Shown here: positions 8,901-17,388 of the stretch, one piece after another
How positions within the stretch are numbered: position 1 is the stretch's first letter
How the letters are laid out: each line of letters begins with the position of its first letter
DNA from: a virus
DNA length: 64,000 nucleotides
Direction: 5' to 3' (one strand)
IMG/VR virus record: IMGVR_UViG_3300032820_000001
Span: 62,001 to 126,000 of that record
The notes under the pieces: generated by a model
What the model saw: only the letters and a program-made list of their open reading frames with translations
Told to the model about the DNA's origin: nothing
The model's database searches: none
Translations under genes and position numbers: made by a program

Positions 8901-9173
8901 GAGCCATGCTCGTGCAGCGTAAGATGCGTAAGTGGGGGAGGTTCGATTGCCCTCTCTCCAGACGTCGCCGCCTTCGCCGCCAGGAATGGGGTTTCCAAAG
9001 AGTTCCACAAAATCCAAGAATGAATTGACAGTGACGGGGCGCATTGCTGGCCCTCGCTGGGTTCTGCCGATGACAGCTGGGCCGACTTCGGCTGCCTGCC
9101 TGGGCAATTGAGATTGGTCTATTTCGGTTAAGAAAATTCCGGGGGATACAAAACGATACTTATTAGCTGACAT
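5973..9173 (-). CDS. Tail sheath protein (gp18-like), enlarged by a long insertion
   Basis: I chose the ATG at 9171-9173 (SD AAAGGAGA, 7 nt spacer) rather than an ATG nine codons earlier, giving 1066 residues. The N-terminus (YRFVSPGIFLTEIDQS, then VGPAVIGRTQRGPA) and the last roughly 175 residues (WFAPAGFTRGG, IPVIGVREHLTRKMRD, GIVIFGQKTLQ, VNVRRMMLYVKKGI, ending RSIEFIAIDFIIQKTG) are classic contractile sheath domains. The C-terminal part forms the inner mesh that drives contraction. T4 gp18 has 659 residues. Here about 400 extra residues lie between the conserved ends and include a Gly/Thr-rich beta domain (about 150-280), which would project outwards. The gene precedes the tube gene and follows the putative tail terminator. 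Confidence 0.9.
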   Translation of the reverse strand: MSANKYRFVSPGIFLTEIDQSQLPRQAAEVGPAVIGRTQRGPAMRPVTVNSFLDFVELFGNPIPGGEGGDVWREGNRTSPTYASYAARAWLKSGSPLTVVRVLGETRTGASAGNGEAGWKTVNTPNPSTASNGGAFGLFVASASSSPVVVPATYATCSLEITDVLIDGQIITLTTVAGGDDTKTVNDEIPIAPPAGGGADNTARAEACVLAINGSSYFSASNVLGVITISASVAGADGNTHTVTTDFSNATLTTGPGGALSGGTDASTTPGAAADGGTLAAIWYLNTGSIRLAGENLNGAVTTNGACEFISSNGGDFQFKAIIEDADGNPVVTSSFNFNPNDGAYIRKSFNTDPTRLGEITPSAATYFLGETYERNLEDTLGSTAALAGNAYGVIVGLTDGCCRKVGSQTAQTGKVIGQATSPDTGSYDPADMPTLFSLKAIDTGEWANSNIKISISDISAPTNPDFNPYGSFTVEVRDARDTDTKKRVLEMFTNCNLNPNSADYLPVKIGDKYAEWSDNERRFTEYGDYANKSKYIYVDMESTQYGSDYLPFGFQGPDTYVTTTGAVNSTGSAPANWQLDIPHSALTTSISGAAGSTGSFTLTGPSMALRVSSSEGGFTDPTEPYFGITTDRAGSTSFERSYIDLARYLPTDATKTTVADGGNFVFSLDNIAYVSSSGGIENQVVYNTTNRVDGLSITAGGPTPDAESGGLSPSYTRVLDAGINRFTMPLVGGFDGFDIYDQDPIRNTKTSEGGNSTEYNNYAFNSVKRAIDTIADPEVVNISLATVPGVTTPALTTHLIDVCETRADALAIIDLEDGYLPSADSNDPPEDRVGSVNSTVSALKDRSLNSSYGCSYYPWVQTKDEFGAGLILWVPPSVAALGTFASNDKKAAPWFAPAGFTRGGLSDGAAGIPVIGVREHLTRKMRDKLYENNVNPIAKFPAEGIVIFGQKTLQATQSALDRVNVRRMMLYVKKGISNIASTTLFDNNGPATWSRFLARAEPFLADVQAQMGLTDYKIVLDETTTTPDLIDRNVMYAKVFLKPARSIEFIAIDFIIQKTGASFED

Positions 9174-9304
9174 TGCGAGGTCTCCTTTTGGCTTACTCAT
9201 CTCTAAAAATTGAGTATTACAACACGATTATATACCATATTAATTAGTATTTAAGAATTTCAAAAGCAGAAAAAGTGTTTTTTATGGCTAATAAAGGGGG
9301 TTTA

Positions 9305-10123
9305 TTAAAAGAAGTCTAAATCAGACTCGTCTAACATTGTTCTTTCGCGGGGGATTTTCACCTCAACAGCATTCTGTCTCTTCACAATAAATGGCTTCTC
9401 TTGGTTGGGGCCGGCGCCGACGAGATAACCCAAGACGCGGATGTCAATTTCACACTCATACATTCTCTCATCCTCTCCCATCTCCTCAACATTACTTGTA
9501 GATGTAAAATCAGATTCAATAAAAGCTTCGTACTTGTGGCCGTCTTTTATGACCGTGAAATAATTTATATTACCTGTCGCGGTCATAAATGGTTGTAATA
9601 AATCATTCATTTGCTGTTGGTACTCGGTTCGAACCTTAACAATATAGTTAGCGTTAACCGAAACTGGAAAAGGGATAGTGATGGTTTCATACACAATCTT
9701 TTTGTTCTTCCTTGGAAAATTTATCTGCCCGCGATCTTTGAGGGCGTCGGCGTTGGCAAAATTAGATGACTTATCTTGGTTGATTTGTCGAGTAATTTGA
9801 AATCCGCCGCCTTTTGCATCAGGGTCATTTGGAATGTTAGCCCATGCAACCCCTTTGCGCGTGGCATCTTTCTCAAACCCTGTTCGCTCTAGAGATAAGA
9901 GAGGAAGGATCAGGGCCCCTTCTTTGTCGCGCATTTCTTTGCTGCGCTTTGACTGATAAGCTCTCTCTGCGGAAACCCAAATAGTGGGGACTTTTTTATA
10001 CCCCCTGTTTGAAGTAACATGGAGATCCATCACTTCGTTTAGCCACTCGTACATCGCCAAGTCCATCGTTTCAATAGTTGATGGCTCAAAAGGTATTACA
10101 ATTTCTTCTTTATCTTCTGCCAT
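9305..10123 (-). CDS. Putative tail terminator / sheath stabiliser (gp15-like)
   Basis: This 272-residue soluble protein lies between the neck-fibre gene and the sheath, where T4 has gp15. Features consistent with the gp15 type are KKVPTIWVSAERAYQSK (about 43-60), LILPLLSLERTG (about 71-82), a beta strand pair ETITIPFPVSVNANYIVKV (about 145-165), and RMYECEIDIRVLGYLVG (about 225-240). The family caps the tail tube and sheath and connects them to the neck. Its start codon overlaps the upstream stop as TAATG, so it is translationally coupled to the neck-fibre gene. The assignment rests on pattern and position and is not certain; a tube terminator (gp3-like) is the main alternative. Confidence 0.5.
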   Translation of the reverse strand: MAEDKEEIVIPFEPSTIETMDLAMYEWLNEVMDLHVTSNRGYKKVPTIWVSAERAYQSKRSKEMRDKEGALILPLLSLERTGFEKDATRKGVAWANIPNDPDAKGGGFQITRQINQDKSSNFANADALKDRGQINFPRKNKKIVYETITIPFPVSVNANYIVKVRTEYQQQMNDLLQPFMTATGNINYFTVIKDGHKYEAFIESDFTSTSNVEEMGEDERMYECEIDIRVLGYLVGAGPNQEKPFIVKRQNAVEVKIPRERTMLDESDLDFF

Positions 10124-13100
10124 TAGTTTCCGTCCCCGCCTGCGGTGTTGCTATCTGCTTTACTATAGAAGCTGCTGGCATGCCAAACTCCGCCTTCGTT
10201 GAAATAGTATTTATCTGATTGGACAAACACGCCAACGGGAGAGGAGCCAACCTTACTTAAGTAAATAGCACGTCCAGCGTAAGATGCCGCATTTTCATCT
10301 AATCCGATTAAAACAGCGCGATCTGAATTTTGTGTTCCGTCAAGAGTTAGTATATTCTGAATGTCAGGATGCGAAGAGGCTTGCGGTTCTTGCGGTGTAG
10401 TGTCAGCGTCCGTATAAAAGTGGGAGGGGTGCCAAATGCCGCCCTCATTAAAGTAAAATTTACTGGGTATTCTAAACGGCGTGACGGGGTTCGAAGCAAT
10501 TGACGACAAATATAAAGTCTTCCCAGAATATAAAACTGAGTTTGTGGCATATTCTTCTATCAGAGCCCTGTTGGGCCCGTCGCCGTCATCGGCCAATGTG
10601 AAAATACCAGACCCAATGGCAGCGATTGCAACAGTCGTAGTTCCACCACCGCCGGGGCCAAGATTAGAAAGTTGTTCATTTAAAGAATTTATTTGAAGCT
10701 GAATATCCTGCTGAGATCCCTGAATTAAGTCCGTGAGGCCATTGACATCTGCCGCCTCAACATATGAGGCAGTTAATCGGGAAAATGTTGGGGCGCCATC
10801 GGGGGTGTTGAATCTAAAGCCATTGGTTTCACCATCGATGGTTATTTTATGTGTTCCCCCGAAAATGATAGAGCCCGTAGAAACATAAATATCTCGCACC
10901 TGCTTGTCTATTGTTCCAATATCATAAAGGTTGCCAGATGCTGGAGCGATATGTCCATGAACCTCGATACCAGATGCGGTAAGAGACGAAACTGTCATTG
11001 CCTTGGTGGATGTGTTTCCTTTGTCGAGAATTGTATCGAGAGTATCTGCTTCCTCATAATAACTCGCAGTGAGGGCGTTTGCCACCGATCCTACAATTTC
11101 AGAGGCAGGGATGTTTGTCAAGTTGGAGGCATCCCCAATATAGGCAGAGGCAGACATTGAACCAGTATATGTTAAAACATTACTTGGGCCGGTAACAGAA
11201 AGAGTCCCCACTGCAGTTGAACCAGAGACAAAATGCAAAGAAGATCGGCGCACATAAATGGCATTCCATGGCTTCGCCAAGGCCCCCAGATCATGACTAA
11301 ATCGAGAATACGGCAAGATATTACCACTAGAATTTATTGTCCCCTCAAAATTGTGAGAGTCCAAAATCCCCGATCCAAAATTAGTTGTTCGAGTCACACT
11401 CAAGTTGCCCGTAATTGCGGCGGCGCCTACGTGATGTCCATCCCAAGATCCAGTGACACCAACCAAGCCAATGCCACTCCCAATAAAAGAGGAGGCCGAG
11501 AGCGTGGAAGAAACACTAACGTCGCCCATGAAATTAACGGTATCCCTGAATATAGAAGTTCCTCCTGAGCCAGTTTGAAGAAAAGAACCTGTAAACCTAT
11601 GAGTGTCGCTGAGGACATTGCCGAACGACGTGGAGCCAGAATATGTTAAGACACTACTATCGTCGACAGAAATTGTTCCCACATCCGTGGTACCGGATAT
11701 AAAGTGAAGAGAGCGATGGCCGACGTAGAGGGTATTCCACGGTTTTGCTGGGGAGCCTAAGTTGTGACTGAATCTCGCATTGGGGACAAGGTTCCCACTG
11801 ATATCTAGGCTTCCCGAAAAAATATGAGAGTCGGTATCGCTTGATCCAAAAGTTGTTGAATCCGACACAACTAGCGAGCCCGTAATTGCTGCATCACCTG
11901 TGTGTTGTCCATCCCAGTCTCCAGTGACGCCAGTGATGCCGGTGCCATCGCCAAAGAAAGCGGAGGCAGAGACGTGGCCAGAGGCGGTGAGGTTTGTTAC
12001 CTCAAGTGTTCCTGTAATTGCTGCATCGCCTGTGTGTTGACCATCCCAATCTCCGGTGACACCGGTTAAGCCAGCTCCATCGCCGAAAAAGGAAGAGCCG
12101 CTTATAATAGAGCCAGTTATATTTTGTGCGTGTACCAAAGTCCCGGACACGTTACCAGTTACATCACCCAGAACGCTGCCAGTGAGATCTCCAGTTACGT
12201 TCCCGGCTAAGTCGCCAGTTACGTTTCCTGCAACATCACCCAGAACGCTTCCGGTTAAGTTGCCAGTAACGTCACCAGTAACATCACCAGTAAGATTGCC
12301 AAGAACGCTGCCAGTTAAATCCCCAGTTACGTTTCCTGCAACATCACCCAGAACGCTTCCGGTTAAGTTGCCAGTGACATCTCCAGTTAAATTTCCAGCA
12401 ACGTTACCCAGAACACTTCCAGTTAGATTTCCAGTTACATTGCCAGTTACATTGCCAAGGATGCTGCCCGTCAAATTGCCAGTGACATCGCCAGTGACAT
12501 CACCAGTTACATTGCCAAGGACACTGCCAGTTAAATCTCCGGTCACGTTCCCGGTAAGGTCGCCAAGAACGCTTCCAGTTAAGTCACCAGTTACATTCCC
12601 AACAACATCGCCAGCAACGTCACCAATCACAGGCCCCAATAAAGAGCCAGTAAAGGATGTTGCCTCCACTGTTGATCCTGATATTGCTTGCGTCACAAAC
12701 ATAGAACCAGTTATGTGAGCATCACCAGTTAAATTTCCATCCCAAGAGCCACCAACGCCGCTTAGGTTACTACCATCGCCAAAAAAGGCAGATGCAGAGA
12801 TAGAAAGAGAGGAAGATAAATTTCCCTGAATTTCTATATCATCTTTGAAAATAGAAGTTGCGCCGGAGCCGGTCTGGAGGATAGATCCTGTAAATTGGTG
12901 GGTGTTGGTTAGAAGAGAGCCGAACTTTGTGGAACCCGTAAGATTTATATCTCCAGAAGAATTGATTGTTATCTCATCACTGGTGGAAGTTAGTGTTACG
13001 TTGGTTCCCTCCACTAAAGTTTTCATATTAAATTGGATTCCAGTTTTATTCCTGAAGACTCCCTCGCCAGTGCCAACATTGGCCATTGTGTTATCCACAC

Positions 13101-14268
13101 CATCGGGAGTTATAATGTTTGCGTTCTCGCATGCCGTAACGGAATCCAGATCAAACTCACTAACAGTCCCCTCAACCTCGGAAAGCTTGAAGATTCCTTC
13201 CCTGGCTCGGATGCAGCTGGCCACCACTTCAAACTTCTCGTCTATTTTCCCGAAAAGTAACTTGGGTTGTCCCACAGTAATAATTTCATAAAGAATATTC
13301 CCATAAAGGACGAAATCTCCCTCTCTAACAAAAAGATTTTGGTCTTCGGTGAGGCGCCGCTTGTGAAACTTAACGTCGATAGCGGATTTTCTGTCAATTC
13401 CAAAACTGGTGGTGGTGGTATCGCTGCCTTTCCACTCGATAGCTGCGAATACGCGTATGGGCGGCAAAAAAGTCTTATTTATAGCTTCGCCGTATAATTC
13501 ATGAAAATCAGAATTTGGAATGGACACCGGAAAGTATACAACCTGTTGGCCGACAACCCTTTCGAGTACCTCGTCGTTGACTTGTTTAACTAAATTTGAT
13601 TCTTTTCTCCCCGTAAAAAGGGGAGGAGGTGGTGTGCCCGGTCTTTCGTACACTTCGCCACAGGGTTGCTCGCCGGAGCCTCCGGTGCTGGTGGTGTCTC
13701 CCGTTAAAACTCGTATTTCTTGGATGGGATCGCATGCCGGTGCTGTTAAGCGCGGATCATCATCTCCGTCGTCTGCATAAGATTCCGAGGGGAAAGTTCC
13801 GTCCCTTGCGCGGACGCATTTTGCAGAAATTTCAATCTTTGAATCGGGTTGACCGAACAACAGCTTTGGCTGGGCCAGCTGCACAATCTCATACTTCTGT
13901 TCACCATACTGAATGAAGTCTCCCTCTCTTACAAAGAGGTTTTGGTCTTCGGTAAGGCGGCGCTTGTGAAAATGAATTGTCACTGAGGACTTCTTATCTA
14001 TTCCGAAGCCAGTGGTAGCGGTTTCTTCGCCTTCCCACTCGGCCAAGACTTCCACATGAACGGGTGGCAAGTAAGTTTTGTTAATTGCTTCACCATAAAG
14101 TGGGTGGAAATCTGAGTGTTTTAAACTAATGGGATAGTAGAGTATCGAAGTTCCGATTACTCTTTCGATTACCTCGTCAGTAACCTGCTTTACAATGTCT
14201 TTTTCTTTTTGCCCCGTAAACAAAGGAGGTGGAGGGGCTTCAGGTTGCTTCCACTGATTATCAGACAT
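10123..14268 (-). CDS. Neck protein with duplicated gp14-like domain fused to a long fibre
   Basis: This 1381-residue protein starts at an ATG with SD AGGGGGAT. About residues 1-175 and 205-375 are two copies of one domain. Each begins PPPPLFTG-x-KE and contains LYGEAINKT, FGID-KS, FHKRRLTEDQNLFVREGDF, a YEI strand and a final C-x-RAR-G-F. This layout (YGE, FG-D, REGD, YEI, FG) resembles the T4 neck protein gp14. The rest is fibrous: repeated FFGDG-x-x-(L/I)TGV blocks, about 40 tetrapeptides of Gly-(Asp/Asn)-(Val/Leu)-Thr type (about 545-710), further blocks, then two C-terminal copies of a Tyr-Phe-x-Glu-Gly-Gly-x-Trp-His module. The gene follows the gp13-like neck gene, as gp14 does in T4. 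It may form a neck whisker or collar fibre in which the fibre is covalently part of the neck. Confidence 0.7.
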   Translation of the reverse strand: MSDNQWKQPEAPPPPLFTGQKEKDIVKQVTDEVIERVIGTSILYYPISLKHSDFHPLYGEAINKTYLPPVHVEVLAEWEGEETATTGFGIDKKSSVTIHFHKRRLTEDQNLFVREGDFIQYGEQKYEIVQLAQPKLLFGQPDSKIEISAKCVRARDGTFPSESYADDGDDDPRLTAPACDPIQEIRVLTGDTTSTGGSGEQPCGEVYERPGTPPPPLFTGRKESNLVKQVNDEVLERVVGQQVVYFPVSIPNSDFHELYGEAINKTFLPPIRVFAAIEWKGSDTTTTSFGIDRKSAIDVKFHKRRLTEDQNLFVREGDFVLYGNILYEIITVGQPKLLFGKIDEKFEVVASCIRAREGIFKLSEVEGTVSEFDLDSVTACENANIITPDGVDNTMANVGTGEGVFRNKTGIQFNMKTLVEGTNVTLTSTSDEITINSSGDINLTGSTKFGSLLTNTHQFTGSILQTGSGATSIFKDDIEIQGNLSSSLSISASAFFGDGSNLSGVGGSWDGNLTGDAHITGSMFVTQAISGSTVEATSFTGSLLGPVIGDVAGDVVGNVTGDLTGSVLGDLTGNVTGDLTGSVLGNVTGDVTGDVTGNLTGSILGNVTGNVTGNLTGSVLGNVAGNLTGDVTGNLTGSVLGDVAGNVTGDLTGSVLGNLTGDVTGDVTGNLTGSVLGDVAGNVTGDLAGNVTGDLTGSVLGDVTGNVSGTLVHAQNITGSIISGSSFFGDGAGLTGVTGDWDGQHTGDAAITGTLEVTNLTASGHVSASAFFGDGTGITGVTGDWDGQHTGDAAITGSLVVSDSTTFGSSDTDSHIFSGSLDISGNLVPNARFSHNLGSPAKPWNTLYVGHRSLHFISGTTDVGTISVDDSSVLTYSGSTSFGNVLSDTHRFTGSFLQTGSGGTSIFRDTVNFMGDVSVSSTLSASSFIGSGIGLVGVTGSWDGHHVGAAAITGNLSVTRTTNFGSGILDSHNFEGTINSSGNILPYSRFSHDLGALAKPWNAIYVRRSSLHFVSGSTAVGTLSVTGPSNVLTYTGSMSASAYIGDASNLTNIPASEIVGSVANALTASYYEEADTLDTILDKGNTSTKAMTVSSLTASGIEVHGHIAPASGNLYDIGTIDKQVRDIYVSTGSIIFGGTHKITIDGETNGFRFNTPDGAPTFSRLTASYVEAADVNGLTDLIQGSQQDIQLQINSLNEQLSNLGPGGGGTTTVAIAAIGSGIFTLADDGDGPNRALIEEYATNSVLYSGKTLYLSSIASNPVTPFRIPSKFYFNEGGIWHPSHFYTDADTTPQEPQASSHPDIQNILTLDGTQNSDRAVLIGLDENAASYAGRAIYLSKVGSSPVGVFVQSDKYYFNEGGVWHASSFYSKADSNTAGGDGN
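12126..12650 (-). repeat. Tandem tetrapeptide-coding repeat in the neck-fibre gene
   Basis: About 40 tandem 12-nt units encode Gly-(Asp/Asn)-(Val/Leu)-(Thr/Ala), interrupted at regular intervals by G-S-V-L or G-S-I-L, for example GDVTGNLTGSVLGNVTG. Units differ mainly at synonymous positions. Similar G-N-V-T repeats occur in tail fibres of other marine phages and probably form a triple-beta helix or comparable fibre. The repeat is prone to unit gain or loss. Confidence 0.85.
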
Positions 14269-14279
14269 CTATGATCCCC

Positions 14280-15548
14280 CTATCCCACAAAGATAGTCAG
14301 AGGGATCTTTTGTTGAATTCTGTTTGCGTTTTCGATGAGGTCAGCATCGCCAGACATTAGCTGCCCATACGTCATTTCGTCTAAGATGGTCTTCAGTTCA
14401 TCTCGAAGAGCAGTTTGTTCTTCTTTTGCCTGCGACGCCAACTCAGAACCGTTCAGCGTAACCGAATCTCCTGGAATTGGGATTGTGGCAAATTTCCCGC
14501 GAATGTGGCCAAGGGTCTCCTTGCTCAGTGCTAGACAAAATCTCCTGATCCACTGCTTTCCAATCGCATTGATATTTTCGTAAGGAACGTTGTCCAGTGG
14601 AAGGGTATTCATGTTATTTATACCGTCAATACCAATGTCGGCGCCGGAGGAATTAACCCAGTTATCGCCAGGAATAGTAAACTCAAACCACATCTTGTCT
14701 ATATTGTATGCGGAGGGGCTGGGAAAGACACGAAGTTTATTATCTCGCAACTCATAAGAGCATTGAGAGGTTCTGGTATATAGGGCATCCTCATAGGCCA
14801 TAGCTTGGAGTTTGTTTTCCCAAACGGGAACCACCTGGAAGGTGCTGTCGTCGGCATATTGCCCATAAGACGTTAAATTACCAATTACATTTAACCCTCC
14901 CTGATACCCGAAGAATCGCCACATGACGCGGGGGGTTTTGTAAAACACCTTTTTAATTAAGATCTTTTTATCTCCTACCAAGCCACTAAAGAGAGATCCA
15001 GTCTTGAGGGATTCCGCCTCGATGATAGATTGTAAGTTGTAATCTTGAACTTGAGATTCTATGTCAAAAGATGCAGAATAGATCGGGGTGCTTCCCCCTA
15101 CATTTGCTTCCTGCGAAATACCATCAGCAACACGACGGGCATAGGCGTAATCGAACAGTGGGTATTTTAAGCCAACGTGTCCGCCTTCTAGGGACGCGCT
15201 CAGGTCAGTGCCGGGTTTCATCTCACCTTTGTGATCAAACGTCCCTGTGGAGGCGCCCAGGACGTCAGAGAGTATGTTCTTCGACTGGTGTATGTTAATA
15301 AGATACGAGTATTCGAGACACGACTCTTCGTAGGCTGCGTATACGCTCTCTTCTTTAATTTCAATATCAAGAACGTCGCCGCCCAATTTGCGATATGTAT
15401 AGGTCACTTGGTCGACGGCGCCGGAGATGAAGTCATCGCTAGTATAGACGCCGGTTGCAAGTGAAGAAGTCACAAGCGAACGAGATCCTGTAGGGGGAAG
15501 AACTGAAACGCTGGTATTGCTTTTTGGGGTGAGAATCGGAGCTGCCAT
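14280..15548 (-). CDS. Neck / head-completion protein (gp13-like)
   Basis: This 422-residue protein fits the T4 gp13 neck family. The clearest match is the C-terminal helix region WIRRFCLALSKETLGHIRGKF, then PIPGDSVTLNGSELASQAKEE and RDELKTILDEM (about 335-400), the conserved 'W..R..LA..K...G..RGKF..IPIPG...LNG..L...A' signature. The N-terminal region includes EIKEESVYAAYEESCLEYSYLIN (about 63-85), the helix that in this family packs on the portal. It lies directly upstream of the gp14-like neck-fibre gene (11-nt gap) and downstream of the capsid gene. The start is ATG 15546-15548 with SD GAGGT. It has its own promoter-like octamer 34 nt upstream, after the capsid terminator. Confidence 0.75.
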   Translation of the reverse strand: MAAPILTPKSNTSVSVLPPTGSRSLVTSSLATGVYTSDDFISGAVDQVTYTYRKLGGDVLDIEIKEESVYAAYEESCLEYSYLINIHQSKNILSDVLGASTGTFDHKGEMKPGTDLSASLEGGHVGLKYPLFDYAYARRVADGISQEANVGGSTPIYSASFDIESQVQDYNLQSIIEAESLKTGSLFSGLVGDKKILIKKVFYKTPRVMWRFFGYQGGLNVIGNLTSYGQYADDSTFQVVPVWENKLQAMAYEDALYTRTSQCSYELRDNKLRVFPSPSAYNIDKMWFEFTIPGDNWVNSSGADIGIDGINNMNTLPLDNVPYENINAIGKQWIRRFCLALSKETLGHIRGKFATIPIPGDSVTLNGSELASQAKEEQTALRDELKTILDEMTYGQLMSGDADLIENANRIQQKIPLTIFVG

Positions 15549-15581
15549 TCAAAGTACCTCGTGAGATTATAATTCACTTAA

Positions 15582-15589
15582 TAAGTAGT
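15582..15589 (-). promoter_or_regulatory. Candidate late promoter octamer (ACTACTTA)
   Basis: Coding-strand ACTACTTA, 34 nt upstream of the gp13-like start and just downstream of the capsid-gene terminator at 15618-15642. An AATAAATA sequence lies immediately 5' of it. Confidence 0.45.
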
Positions 15590-15617
15590 TTATTTATTGA
15601 CTAAATGCAGAACAAAT

Positions 15618-15642
15618 AAAAAACCCGCCACAAGGACGGGTC
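15618..15642 (-). terminator. Rho-independent terminator after the major capsid gene
   Basis: On the minus strand a stem ACCCGTCC/GGCGGGT with a TTGT loop (15641 to 15623, one G-U pair) is followed by six T residues. It lies about 25 nt after the capsid stop codon and would isolate the abundant capsid transcript from the neck genes. Confidence 0.8.
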
Positions 15643-15668
15643 TTTCATATATTATGTATTGGTTTTAA

Positions 15669-17363
15669 TTAGCCGAGCAAATTTTCGACAATAACCATGC
15701 CATACATGTCAGGACGCACCATCTTCTTAGCATAGCGAGTCATCACACCCTTTCTGGGTACGAAGTCTTCTGGGCCAAAAATGGTAGGAGTGACTTGCAG
15801 TGGCACATACGGTGAGTAAACATATCCACTTTCGAGGAAGTTACTACCCTTACGACCAACGAGGATCACATTACGAGGGAAGTAGGGATCAACTAAGATA
15901 TCCCACTTACCTTGAAGTGTTCCAACCTGAACGGTTCCAGCGGTTCCCTTGTCATCGTCGTGAGTCACTTTGGCTCGGAAGCCTGCAGTGAATTCGAGGA
16001 TGTTGGCAACTTCGGGAGAAGTAACCAAGAAGGTCGCTCCGCCACGCAACACTTTGCGGTGAATCTGAGCCGATACGTCATTAACCACTTCGAGAAGTGT
16101 TTCGTACCATTCAGAAACCGTACCAGTGAAGTCGCCGCCGGCAACAGTCGCGCCAGTGTCTCGGTCAACAAAATTACCAGGGCGTCGGCTCCAGTAATAA
16201 GTGCTGGCTTTGGCACCTTTCACCAAGTCGTTCAAGATTTCTTGATCGATTTCGAGAGCAATTTGTTCAGAGAGAATGCTTGTCAATTCAACTTCGGCAT
16301 CGAGGTTGTGATAAGCGTTCAAGTCTTGACCCAATTCAGGGCTCCACTTTGCTTTCAATTTCTTGGTAACGGCGGTTACAGCAACACTGTCAACTTTGAT
16401 GTCAATCTCAGGAATGAGACCAACAGGTTCTCCGTTGAAAGTTCCGGCTTCATCGCCAGCGCCTTCAAGTCCCCATGGATCAGTACCAACAATAGAGCCT
16501 AAGCCTCCACCTTCAGTAAATTGATCTTTCAAGGGATAAGAACAGGTCAATGCGTCAGTCGCGACTGTGGCGATGGCGCCGGGGTTTGTCAATGTGAAGG
16601 TGAGTGTCTCTCCATCACGAGTTGTCAAACGACGCACCAACGAATCATCGGTACCAAGACCGCTAGTAATATCAATATCAATCAGGTTATCGATGTTTAC
16701 CATATCCATCGTGGATCCAATATCAAGGCTCAACTGTCCGACACAAGCTGCTCCGTCAGCCAAGGCCAACAAATCAGGATCGTAGCGAACTGCTGAGAGT
16801 TTTGCGGCAGCCATCGAAGAAGTAATCACGGTGCTTGTAAACGCCGGGGTTGCTGCTTCTGATGCGCCACTGGTAGATCCGGTTGGGGATGCATAACCAC
16901 TTTGAAGGTTATAAAACCCACCACCATCTTCCGTAAGGTTAGAATTGAGAATACCACCAGTAAGCTGAGAAGCTACTACGCCTCCACCATATACTGACAT
17001 TTCGTCGGTAAAGGGCGGACGGTCATTGCTCAAAGTAAAATCCATGAAGAAAATCAAGCCAGATGGCAAGCTCATGGGTTGTACGGAGACTAAATCATTG
17101 GCAATCAATCCACCGAACACACGACGGACGATAGGGAATGCAACAGCTGCAAATCCTTCAACATCGCCGGCGGCCATGGATGATGCTTCACGAAGAAGCT
17201 CCTTTGCTTGGTTTTCGAGTAAGCGACTCATTTGATCTTTTTTGCGGTCATTGTCAAGACCTTCCAAAAGTCCGGTTTGCTCCCATTTAGAAATAAGAGC
17301 GGCTCCTTCTTTGGAAAGGTCGCGGGAGACAATACCTTCAGTTAATTTTTCTAAAACAGACAT
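15669..17363 (-). CDS. Major capsid protein (gp23-like)
   Basis: The start is ATG 17361-17363 (MSVLEKL) with SD AAGGAGA and an 8-nt spacer, giving 564 residues. An in-frame upstream extension exists but lacks an SD and would overlap the scaffold gene. The family is clear: AFPIVRRVFGGLIANDLVSV (about 75-95), SGLIFFMDF (about 102-110), KAKWSPELGQDLNAYHNLDAE and EIDQEILNDL (about 345-385), then the C-terminal FLVTSPEVANIL, YVYSPYVPL and a final MYGMVIVENLLG. T4 gp23 has 521 residues and loses its first 65 to the prohead protease. The matching site here is probably after Glu59 (L-R-E/A). The gene follows the scaffold gene and has a strong terminator. Confidence 0.95.
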   Translation of the reverse strand: MSVLEKLTEGIVSRDLSKEGAALISKWEQTGLLEGLDNDRKKDQMSRLLENQAKELLREASSMAAGDVEGFAAVAFPIVRRVFGGLIANDLVSVQPMSLPSGLIFFMDFTLSNDRPPFTDEMSVYGGGVVASQLTGGILNSNLTEDGGGFYNLQSGYASPTGSTSGASEAATPAFTSTVITSSMAAAKLSAVRYDPDLLALADGAACVGQLSLDIGSTMDMVNIDNLIDIDITSGLGTDDSLVRRLTTRDGETLTFTLTNPGAIATVATDALTCSYPLKDQFTEGGGLGSIVGTDPWGLEGAGDEAGTFNGEPVGLIPEIDIKVDSVAVTAVTKKLKAKWSPELGQDLNAYHNLDAEVELTSILSEQIALEIDQEILNDLVKGAKASTYYWSRRPGNFVDRDTGATVAGGDFTGTVSEWYETLLEVVNDVSAQIHRKVLRGGATFLVTSPEVANILEFTAGFRAKVTHDDDKGTAGTVQVGTLQGKWDILVDPYFPRNVILVGRKGSNFLESGYVYSPYVPLQVTPTIFGPEDFVPRKGVMTRYAKKMVRPDMYGMVIVENLLG

Positions 17364-17388
17364 TTTTAGAATCTCCTTTGTAGTTAGA

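Noticed and set aside
9228-9233. TATAAT on the minus strand upstream of the sheath gene as a host-type promoter
   Set aside because: No convincing -35 box lies at 16-18 nt. An ACTAATTA near-match of the octamer at 9241-9248 is also present, so the promoter type cannot be decided.
9289-9307. Seven-base inverted repeat TAATAAA/TTTATTA with a G5 loop at the end of the putative tail terminator gene
   Set aside because: The stem is only A/T pairs, overlaps the stop codon and no T-run follows on the minus strand, so I do not call it a terminator.
12056-12718. Long plus-strand open frame (220 codons) with Pro-Val-Thr repeats
   Set aside because: It is the exact antisense of the Gly-Asn-Val-Thr repeat in the neck-fibre gene. 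Its openness and periodicity follow from the repeat, and it has no SD or independent conservation signal.
15912-16502. Plus-strand open frame of 196 codons
   Set aside because: Fully antisense to the major capsid gene, no ribosome binding site, and no other plus-strand gene is supported in the window.
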